From positions 1 through 15,822 of the forward strand of contig URLM01000043.1 of NCBI GenBank assembly GCA_900548775.1: 15,822 bases of DNA, in the 5' to 3' direction. The notes beneath the pieces are model-generated. The model ran no database searches, was not told the origin of the DNA, and worked only from the letters and a program-made list of their open reading frames with translations. A program made the translations under genes and the position numbers. Below are positions 7,633 to 13,018 of this stretch, in pieces; the first letter of the stretch is position 1; each line of letters starts with the position of its first letter. The stretch comes from an uncultured Olsenella sp. Its GTDB lineage: Bacteria; Actinomycetota; Coriobacteriia; Coriobacteriales; Atopobiaceae.

Positions 7633-8493
7633 ATGCGCATTGATGAGGTCATTTCTGCTGTGAAGGGATACTGTCTGGGGATTTCTCCATGGACGGGCGA
7701 GCCGATTGACGAGGCGACCACTCGCGACAAGGTCACCTACGGCACGACGGAGAAGGAATGCACGGGGGTCGTGACCTGCATCTGGCCGACTGTTGACATC
7801 GTTCGCCAGGCAATGCGCTGTGATGCAAATCTCATCATCTCGCACGAGGCGCTGTTCTGGAACCACGGCGACCACCAGGACGTGATTGGCGGGACCAGGG
7901 CTTATGCTGAGAAGAAGGCGCTGCTTGACGCATGGGGTGGCACGGTCTGGCGCTGCCATGACTACATTCACTCGGGCGTTCCCATCGACGACGGCGCAAT
8001 GGTCGACGGTATCTTCTACGGCTTTTCCAGGAAGATGGGGTGGCAAGGCTGCCGAGTGGGAGACGTTGTCCGTTGTCGTGACTTTGAGATTCCGCGGACT
8101 TCCGGTGTGAAGTTGGCGCAGCAGCTCGTGAGCAACTTGGGCCTCAACGGTACGAGGGTCACAGGGGATTCCTCCGCGCTCGTGCGGAGGGTTCACATCC
8201 CGATGCACATACTTGGCGATTCGGCTTATGACACCCATGTGATCAACCTAGCCGACAGCGAAGGCGTGGACGCCTTGGTTACCATGGAGTTCATTGACTT
8301 TACGACCTGCGAGTACATTCGAGACGCGGGGATGCTTGGCGAGGGGAAGTGCGCAATCACCGTCGGACACTTCAACCTGGAGGAACCTGGTATGGAACTC
8401 ATGGCGGAGTGGCTTCCCCAAGCTCTGGGGACGTCTGAGGTGCCCGTCCGCTTTGTCCCCATGGGCGATACGTACCAGTACGTCGTGTGGTAG
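7633..8493 (+). CDS. DUF34/NIF3-family dinuclear metal protein
   Basis: The 286-residue protein follows the NIF3 (DUF34, YbgI-like) pattern, a family that assembles as toroidal hexamers with a two-metal centre and whose function is unsettled (metallochaperone or hydrolase proposals). Near the N-terminus, ANLIISHEALFW (His71, Glu72) aligns with the usual SHHP motif but has Glu for the second His. CHDYIHSGVPIDDG (109-121) matches the second ligand region, and the C-terminal GHFNLE (His246, Glu250) matches the final His-Glu pair. The ATG at 7633 is chosen for its GGAGG 6 bp upstream; the open frame extends 49 codons further up, inside the DUF1275 gene. It ends the apparent operon and may supply metal to, or act on a product of, the ceramidase-like enzyme. 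Confidence 0.88.
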   Translation: MRIDEVISAVKGYCLGISPWTGEPIDEATTRDKVTYGTTEKECTGVVTCIWPTVDIVRQAMRCDANLIISHEALFWNHGDHQDVIGGTRAYAEKKALLDAWGGTVWRCHDYIHSGVPIDDGAMVDGIFYGFSRKMGWQGCRVGDVVRCRDFEIPRTSGVKLAQQLVSNLGLNGTRVTGDSSALVRRVHIPMHILGDSAYDTHVINLADSEGVDALVTMEFIDFTTCEYIRDAGMLGEGKCAITVGHFNLEEPGMELMAEWLPQALGTSEVPVRFVPMGDTYQYVVW

Positions 8494-8519
8494 CGTTCTG
8501 GTAACCCCTTGGGGCTTCG

Positions 8520-8572
8520 CTGGTGCTATGGTTGCGCAGGGCAAGGTCCCCGCACAACGCCAACGGCACCAG
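8520..8572 (+). promoter_or_regulatory. Structured leader overlapping the ribosome site of the AEC transporter
   Basis: CTGGTGC (8520-8526) pairs with GCACCAG (8566-8572). Inside, 8531-8541 pairs with 8548-8558 in nine of eleven positions (two A-C mismatches) around a CAAGGT loop. The last bases of the outer stem are the first of the AGGAAGGA ribosome site (8571-8578). The fold could modulate translation. A further perfect palindrome, CCCCTTGGGG, lies at 8505-8514. No known riboswitch consensus was recognised. Confidence 0.4.
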
Positions 8573-8586
8573 GAAGGACCACGGCA

Positions 8587-9498
8587 ATGTCAATGCCAGC
8601 CACGCTCGCCCTGCAGATAGTTGTCATGTTCATGCTGGTGGGCGTGGGATTCGCGATGTTTCGTGCGGGAAAGATCGCGATGGAGGGCAACCGCACCATC
8701 GGGAACATCCTCGTGTACCTGTCGCTGCCTTGCGTGATCATTAAGGGGCTCATGGTGGAGCGCACGGCGGAGAACGTCGTCGCGCTGGGGGTCTCGGCGC
8801 TCATGGGGTTTGTCGCCCTGCTCGTCTCTGCGCTTGTCGCGCGACTCGTCCTGCGTGGCGACGCCATCGGGAACTTCTCGGCCACCTTCTCCAACCCGAG
8901 TTTCTTTGGGATTCCTCTCGTTGTCTCGATTCTGGGGCAGGAGCCGGTCTTCTACATGACCGCCTACATCGCGTTCATGAACCTGGGGCAGTGGACCTAT
9001 GGCGTCTCGCTGCTCACCGGAGAGCGGGGGAGGGTGTCTGCTCGCTCCCTCGTGCGCTCGCCGTTTATGGTGGCAACACTCATTGGCCTCGTGCTCTTTG
9101 CTACGCAGCTGCAGCTCCCGGGCGTGGTGGAGAGCTGCCTGGACTATGTCTCCGCGCTCAACACGCCACTCGCGATGTTTGCCATAGGCGTCTACCTGGC
9201 GCAGTCTCATCCTGCGGACATGATTCACCGCGCGGGCCTCTACAAGGTTGCCCTGGCGCGTCTGCTGGTGACGCCGCTTGTTACGTTGGTGCTGCTGAGC
9301 CTGCTGCCCGCCTCGATGCTCGATATGAAGCTTGCGATTCTGGTTGCGCAGGCGTGTCCCGTTGGCCTCAACGTGGCAGTCTATGCTCAGCTCAACGACG
9401 CCGACTACGTCTACGCGGTGGAGACGATTGTGGTCTCGGTGCTGCTCTCGCTAGTCTCGATCCCCCTGGTGGTGGGGCTCGCCCAGCTGGTGTGGTAG
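8587..9498 (+). CDS. AEC (auxin efflux carrier) family transporter
   Basis: The 303-residue, about ten-segment membrane protein belongs to the auxin efflux carrier family (PF03547), bacterial members of which move small organic acids such as malate. The signature NPSFFGIPLV (residues 103-112) follows a first half with segments at 8-25, 38-54 and 65-88. A mirrored second half ends with hydrophobic helices near 250-300 (AQACPVGLNVAVYA). The ATG at 8587 has AGGAAGGA 8 bp upstream; a second ATG two codons later is possible, and an upstream open extension lacks family sequence. Codon use is GC-richer than in the PTS genes, and a 93-bp structured gap separates them, so it probably is a separate unit. 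The substrate is unknown. Confidence 0.9.
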   Translation: MSMPATLALQIVVMFMLVGVGFAMFRAGKIAMEGNRTIGNILVYLSLPCVIIKGLMVERTAENVVALGVSALMGFVALLVSALVARLVLRGDAIGNFSATFSNPSFFGIPLVVSILGQEPVFYMTAYIAFMNLGQWTYGVSLLTGERGRVSARSLVRSPFMVATLIGLVLFATQLQLPGVVESCLDYVSALNTPLAMFAIGVYLAQSHPADMIHRAGLYKVALARLLVTPLVTLVLLSLLPASMLDMKLAILVAQACPVGLNVAVYAQLNDADYVYAVETIVVSVLLSLVSIPLVVGLAQLVW

Positions 9499-9542
9499 CG
9501 CTTTGGAGCCTGCCCCGCCCCCCTCTCTCCTACTGCCCTGCG

Positions 9543-9621
9543 TTCTTTATCGGTATCTGTGAATCTCTCGTCGCGTTTCCGCAGGTCGCGAGAATGGTGG
9601 GTCACAGATACCGATAAAGAA
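9543..9621. repeat. Perfect 20-bp inverted repeat, 39-bp spacer
   Basis: TTCTTTATCGGTATCTGTGA (9543-9562) is the exact reverse complement of 9602-9621. The spacer itself nearly folds (TCTCGTCGCG against CGCGAGA). The C-rich left flank and G-rich right flank (9511-9541 and 9622-9645) are partly complementary. No poly-T tail marks it as a simple terminator. The 79-bp span resembles a REPIN or small MITE, or a two-way transcription barrier between converging genes. Confidence 0.75.
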
Positions 9622-9660
9622 GGGGAGGGGAGCGGGGGTGGGGCGGCGGTGTTGATGCTG

Positions 9661-9672
9661 CGCCAATTGGCG
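9661..9672. repeat. 12-bp perfect palindrome CGCCAATTGGCG
   Basis: Twelve bases form a perfect palindrome between two larger inverted repeats. It could be a dimeric operator, but no gene start is near enough to support this. Confidence 0.3.
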
Positions 9673-9680
9673 TGGATTGA

Positions 9681-9807
9681 CGGTTGGTGGCAGTTTAACG
9701 GAGAATCCCTCAGTAGTAACTGGTTTCAAGATTGTTAAACCGCAGGTCAGAGAATTGGCCCTGTCATCATGTCATATAAGGAATTAGACGAAAACTGCCA
9801 CTAACCG
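9681..9807. repeat. 16-bp inverted repeat enclosing an AT-rich segment
   Basis: CGGTTGGTGGCAGTTT (9681-9696) pairs with AAACTGCCACTAACCG (9792-9807) with one mismatch, over a 95-bp spacer. Inside, GGTTT (9722-9726) and AAACC (9737-9741) form a smaller pair. The span resembles a non-autonomous mobile remnant, with no duplicated target visible. Confidence 0.55.
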
Positions 9808-9883
9808 GAAAAATGGGGCGAAGGTTTGGACCCTGGGCCTTCTCGCTCTTGGGCTCCTCTAGCCCGTTGTCCGCAGTCGTCAT

Positions 9884-9960
9884 AGATTATCGCTCTTTCT
9901 TAAAACTCATGTGCGATACCTGGGCAAACGCGACTGCCTTTTAAGAAATAGCGATATTCT
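9884..9960. repeat. 22-bp imperfect inverted repeat, 33-bp spacer
   Basis: AGATTATCGCTCTTTCTTAAAA without its two mismatches pairs with 9939-9960 (20 of 22 positions). The AT-rich arms stand out from their surroundings. Same general design as the repeat at 9543-9621, but with a different sequence. Confidence 0.6.
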
Positions 9961-10007
9961 TCGTCAGGAACGAGGGCGGGTGTCCCATCCTCATTACGGG
10001 AAGGGAC

Positions 10008-10028
10008 GCGGGTGGGTGCCCCACCCGC
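10008..10028 (-). terminator. GC-rich hairpin just past the amidohydrolase gene
   Basis: GCGGGTGGG (10008-10016) pairs perfectly with CCCACCCGC (10020-10028) around a 3-base loop, starting directly after the minus-strand stop at 10030. There is no U-rich tail on the minus strand, so termination would have to be of a non-classical type. A diverged copy of the same segment lies 36 bp away (from 9970). Confidence 0.45.
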
Positions 10029-10029
10029 A

Positions 10030-11007
10030 TCAACGGAGAGCGCCCGCCGCGGTAAGCAGCTTTAGGGTGTTGTTGTCGAGGATATCATCTGCATGCTTTG
10101 TAAGGCGCCTATCACTGGCAAGGAACTCCTGCAGGCGTCGTATGTTTGCCAGTGCCTGCGAGCGCGGTGTGAATGGGTAGTCGCTGCCAAAAAGCACGTG
10201 GTCAGGACTCGTGATGGTGAGCAGCAATGGAAGCAGGTCGGGGACGGGGTCGCCTGCCGTGTCGAACCAGAGCCGCGCCAGGTTGGCAGGCACGTCCACG
10301 TGGCTCATCGTGTGCGCCTTCTCGAGGATGGGCTCGGCGCCCTCGATGCGGCGCGCGACGTTGGGCAGGAAGCTCCCGCAGTGGGGTACGACGACCTGCA
10401 CGCGGGGGAACCGGCGGGGAACGTCGTGGGCGATCATGTTGAGCACGGCGCGCGTCGTGTCGGCGAGGAACTCGTAGAGCGGAGCGGGGCCCGCGCTGAA
10501 CACGCCTTCCGCGATAGGCTCGGGACGGCTCGGGTGGATGAGGCAGATGACGTCGCGGCCGCGCTTCTCCGCGATGGACTCGAGGCTGCCGAAAAGCGGG
10601 TCGAGGCGCTCGTCGCCGAGGTAGAGCCCTCGGCTGTTGCTGGCGAGCTTGACGCCAAGGGCGTTGAGGTCTTCGATTGCGCGTGTGGCCTCGACGATTG
10701 CAGCATCGACATCGGGCAGGGGCATGACGGCGCAGAACCCAAAGCGGTCGGGATGCCGCGCAACGACGCGGGCCATCTCGTCGTTGAAAGCGTGGCAAAA
10801 GGCTGCCGACTCTGCGGTATCACCGAAGAATGGGTGCGGGGAGGAAAGGGACAGAACCTGGTAGCAAATGTCCATCTCGTCAAGGAACGCGAGGGCGCTG
10901 TCCTCGTTCCAAACGGGGAGCGGGAAGCCGTCCTCACGGGTCGCGCCATGGGCTTCCAGGAGGCCGAGGTAGCCCTTCGTCAGGATGTGGCCGTGGATGT
11001 CGATCAT
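10030..11007 (-). CDS. Amidohydrolase 2 / ACMSD-like metal-dependent hydrolase or decarboxylase
   Basis: The 325-residue protein is a TIM-barrel amidohydrolase of the PF04909 type (ACMSD, resorcylate decarboxylase and related lactonases or hydratases). Metal ligands are visible in order: MIDIHGH (His5, His7) on the first strand, IHPSRPEP (His158), VVPHCGSFLP (His209) and FGSDYPF (Asp276). GVKLASNSRGLYLGD around 118-132 is also family-typical. The ATG at 11007 is chosen because the metal-binding HxH follows directly and GGAG lies 6 bp upstream. The frame is open for another 127 codons, but that stretch is the hairpin array and has no protein-like features. It is divergent from pheS and stands alone. 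Substrate unknown. Confidence 0.9.
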   Translation of the reverse strand: MIDIHGHILTKGYLGLLEAHGATREDGFPLPVWNEDSALAFLDEMDICYQVLSLSSPHPFFGDTAESAAFCHAFNDEMARVVARHPDRFGFCAVMPLPDVDAAIVEATRAIEDLNALGVKLASNSRGLYLGDERLDPLFGSLESIAEKRGRDVICLIHPSRPEPIAEGVFSAGPAPLYEFLADTTRAVLNMIAHDVPRRFPRVQVVVPHCGSFLPNVARRIEGAEPILEKAHTMSHVDVPANLARLWFDTAGDPVPDLLPLLLTITSPDHVLFGSDYPFTPRSQALANIRRLQEFLASDRRLTKHADDILDNNTLKLLTAAGALR

Positions 11008-11541
11008 GAGACGCTCCGTCTTTCGTGTGGCTTGCGGTTGCAGTGCTGCACGGGGATTGTGAAAGGGATGGGCAATGCCCGTATCACATGATAAGGGGGC
11101 GAGGGTGTGCTGCAGCAGGGGTTTCGAATGCGTCTGCTGCACCGAAATCGGTCTTCCGGCGCAAAAATGACGCCGGAGGAAAGACTTCGTACGCCGCTGC
11201 TGCGGAATGGGTCTTCCGGCGAGAAAACGGCGCCGGAACGTGGACTCCCGACGGGATCCCGTACGAGACGCGCCCTCCGGCGTCGAATCCTCGCCGGAGG
11301 TTTGTTTTTCTCCGTCGCGGTTGCGGGAACTCGCCCTCCGGTGAGAAACTGACGCCGGAAGGGGCTTTGCCGCGGCAATCACGTACAAAGAGGGCCCTCC
11401 GGCGAGAAAACGGCGTCGGAACGGGGATTTCAGACGCGCCCACCGCTGGCGCGCTCCCAGCCGCCGCCCCGGCCCTCGCCCGGAATCGTGCAGAGCTTAC
11501 GCCCGTTTCGCCCCGTCGTTCTCGCCAGCGCCCCATCGTGC
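11008..11541. other. Long divergent intergenic region with hairpin array
   Basis: About 530 bp lie between the amidohydrolase start and the promoter of the pheST leader. They hold a small hairpin GGGCA-A-TGCCC (11070-11080), a CTGCAGCAG-rich palindromic patch near 11108-11142, and the five-unit array at 11155-11421. A further GC-rich stretch extends to about 11520. Apparent open frames here come from GC-rich DNA and share no family sequence. Confidence 0.6.
11155..11421. repeat. Five diverged hairpins at 60-61 bp period
   Basis: A TCCGGCG - 9-base loop - CGCCGGA unit occurs five times. TCCGG starts at 11155, 11215, 11276, 11337 and 11398, giving intervals of 60, 61, 61 and 61. Arms vary slightly (TCCGGTG in unit 4, CGTCGGA in unit 5). 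Loops are CAAAAATGA, AGAAAACGG, TCGAATCCT, AGAAACTGA and AGAAAACGG. Each unit is preceded by GTCT or GCCC. Intervening segments differ, but at least three contain their own palindrome (CCGCTGCTGCGG, ACGGGATCCCGT, TTGCCGCGGCAA). It is a diverged tandem array, not identical repeats. Confidence 0.85.
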
Positions 11542-11547
11542 TACCAT
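11519..11547 (+). promoter_or_regulatory. Probable promoter of the pheST leader
   Basis: TACCAT (11542-11547) is preceded by TGC, giving an extended -10 (TGCTACCAT). A poor -35-like TTCTCG (11519-11524) lies 17 bp upstream. A start near 11554 would begin transcription just before the T-box Stem I, which is the main support. Confidence 0.5.
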
Positions 11548-11553
11548 GCCCCC

Positions 11554-11824
11554 TAGGCAATGACGGAGAGGTTTGGTCGTCGCGTCGCCAGCGGACAAGA
11601 GATGGGGCTCACCGGCTGAGAGGTCCCTCCAAGGCTGACGTCCAGAGTTCACTCCACCAGCCGCAACCTCAAAGCGGGCCTCGTCGCCTGCAAGTAGGGA
11701 AGCCGTATGCCCCACGGCACGGGGCGCAACGAGTGGGCGCGCGCGAGAGAAAACGCACACGTCAATCAAGGTGGTACCGCGGAGACATCCGTCCTTGGGC
11801 AGCAGTGGCCCGGGACGGTTTTTT
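11554..11824 (+). promoter_or_regulatory. T-box riboswitch controlling pheST (Phe specifier)
   Basis: AAGGTGGTACCGCGG (11768-11782) is the T-box sequence that pairs with the uncharged tRNA acceptor end. Stem I base pairs can be traced: GGAG near 11565 with CTCC after 11651, and TGG near 11574 with CCA at 11642-11644. They flank a loop with GAGTTCA. TTC at 11648-11650 is the likely specifier, matching phenylalanine and the downstream genes. The leader is about 270 nt and ends in an intrinsic terminator, so control is by transcription attenuation. Exact helix borders were judged by eye. Confidence 0.9.
11789..11824 (+). terminator. T-box leader terminator
   Basis: CCGTCC (11789-11794) pairs with GGACGG (11813-11818), and GGGC (11797-11800) with GCCC (11808-11811). 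A run of six T follows (11819-11824). It competes with the antiterminator formed by the T-box sequence just upstream. Confidence 0.88.
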
Positions 11825-11848
11825 ATTGGCTTTGGAAAGGATTGCACT

Positions 11849-12916
11849 ATGGCGATGTCCGATGACCTCAAGTCCATTGAGGCTCAGGTTGAGGAGGGGC
11901 TCAAGGGCGCCGAGACCATGGAGGCCCTGGAGGCCCTGCGCGTCTCGATGCTCGGCCGCAAGGGTAGGCTCACGGCCCTCATGCACACGATGGGCCAGGT
12001 CCCGCCCGAGGAGCGCCGCGCCATGGGACAGATGGCAAACACCGTGCGCGCCAAGGTTGAGGCTGGTCTCGCCGCCCGTCGCGAGGAGCTGGCAAACGAG
12101 CTCCTGGAGCGCCGCATGGCCGCCGACGCCGTGGACGTCACGCTTCCCGGTCGCACGCTCTCGCCGGGCACGCAGCACCTCATCAACCAGATCCGCGAGG
12201 AGATCGAGGACATCTTCTGCGGCCTGGGCTACACCGTCGAGGACGGCCCCTACGTCGAGACCACCTACTACAACTTCACCGCGCTCAACGCGCCGGAGGA
12301 CCACCCCAGCCGCTCTGCGCGTGACACCTTCTACGTGGTTGACAACGCCCCCGAGGGCAAGGAGGTCCACGTCCAGGGCGAGTCGGACATCCTTCTGCGC
12401 ACCCAGACCTCCGGCGTCCAGGTGCACACCATGGAGTCCCACGAGCCTCCCATCTACATGATCTGCCCTGGCACCGTCTTTCGCCCGGACACCGCAGATG
12501 CCAACCACCTGCCGCAGTTCACGCAGGTAGAGGGTCTCGTCGTTGACGAGGGCATCACCTTTGGCGACCTCAAGGGCACGCTCGACTACTTCACCCGCGA
12601 GATCTTTGGCAAGGACCGCGCCACGCGCTACCGCCCGCACTTCTTCCCGTTCACGGAGCCCAGCTGCGAGGTCGACGTCTCCTGCGGCGTGTGCCACGGC
12701 AAGGGCTGCCGCTTCTGCAAGAACACTGGCTGGCTCGAGATCCTGGGCTGCGGCATGGTTGACCCCAACGTCTTCCGCTACTGCGGCATCGACCCCGAGA
12801 AGTACACCGGCTTCGCCTTTGGCATTGGCGTCGAGCGCGTTGCCGCGCTCCGCTACGACCTGCCCGATCTGCGCATGCTCATGACCGGCGACATGCGCTT
12901 CCTGAACCAGTTCTAG
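11849..12916 (+). CDS. pheS: Phenylalanine-tRNA ligase alpha subunit
   Basis: The 355-residue catalytic subunit of the alpha2-beta2 enzyme that charges tRNA-Phe. An N-terminal coiled-coil (about 1-90) precedes the class II core: motif 1 near 105-130, motif 2 around ICPGTVFRPD (205-214) with HLPQFTQVEG (220-229), and motif 3 in GFAFGIGVERVAALRY (321-336). A CxxCxxxxCxxC set (Cys279, 282, 287, 290), as in many Gram-positive PheS, may bind zinc. The ATG at 11849 has GGAAAGG 8 bp upstream; an in-frame GTG at 11771 lies inside the T-box and terminator and is rejected. pheT follows after 102 bp. Confidence 0.98.
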   Translation: MAMSDDLKSIEAQVEEGLKGAETMEALEALRVSMLGRKGRLTALMHTMGQVPPEERRAMGQMANTVRAKVEAGLAARREELANELLERRMAADAVDVTLPGRTLSPGTQHLINQIREEIEDIFCGLGYTVEDGPYVETTYYNFTALNAPEDHPSRSARDTFYVVDNAPEGKEVHVQGESDILLRTQTSGVQVHTMESHEPPIYMICPGTVFRPDTADANHLPQFTQVEGLVVDEGITFGDLKGTLDYFTREIFGKDRATRYRPHFFPFTEPSCEVDVSCGVCHGKGCRFCKNTGWLEILGCGMVDPNVFRYCGIDPEKYTGFAFGIGVERVAALRYDLPDLRMLMTGDMRFLNQF

Positions 12917-12941
12917 ACCAGGGCAGGGCAGCGAAAGAGCC

Positions 12942-12999
12942 CGGGCGAGAAGCCCGCGGCATGACGAGAAGAACCAGGGCGGCTGCTCCAAGTCCGCCC
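12942..12999 (+). other. Two small hairpins in the pheS-pheT gap
   Basis: CGGGC-GAGAA-GCCCG (12942-12956) and GGGCGG (12977-12982) with CCGCCC (12994-12999) lie in the 102-bp gap. Neither has a T-run. They may balance subunit expression or stabilise the message. Confidence 0.35.
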
Positions 13000-13018
13000 A
13001 GAAGGGAACACAGATATC

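Larger units (their letters stand above)
9499..10029. other. Repeat-rich intergenic region
   Basis: No convincing gene was found between the AEC transporter and the converging amidohydrolase. It starts with C-rich DNA, then carries three separate inverted-repeat pairs, a 12-bp palindrome, an AT-rich stretch (about 9735-9790) with no clear promoter, and a GC-rich hairpin at its right end. Short open frames here, such as an 11-codon one from 9769, lack ribosome sites. Confidence 0.6.

Noticed and set aside
8527..8532. TATGGT as an extended -10 for the AEC transporter
   Set aside because: A TG precedes it, but there is no -35 at suitable distance and it falls within the predicted leader hairpin.
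9769..9804. Eleven-codon open frame in the intergenic region
   Set aside because: No ribosome site, too short to judge, and it ends inside an arm of an inverted repeat.
11008..11388. N-terminal extension of the amidohydrolase
   Set aside because: The open frame runs through the hairpin array; the protein-like sequence and HxH metal motif begin at the ATG at 11007, which has its own ribosome site.
11155..11421. CRISPR array
   Set aside because: The spacing looks CRISPR-like, but repeats are not identical, loops differ from copy to copy, only short palindromic arms are shared, and no cas gene is near.
11771..11848. Upstream GTG start for pheS
   Set aside because: It lies within the T-box sequence and the terminator; the ATG at 11849 has a good ribosome site and gives normal PheS length.
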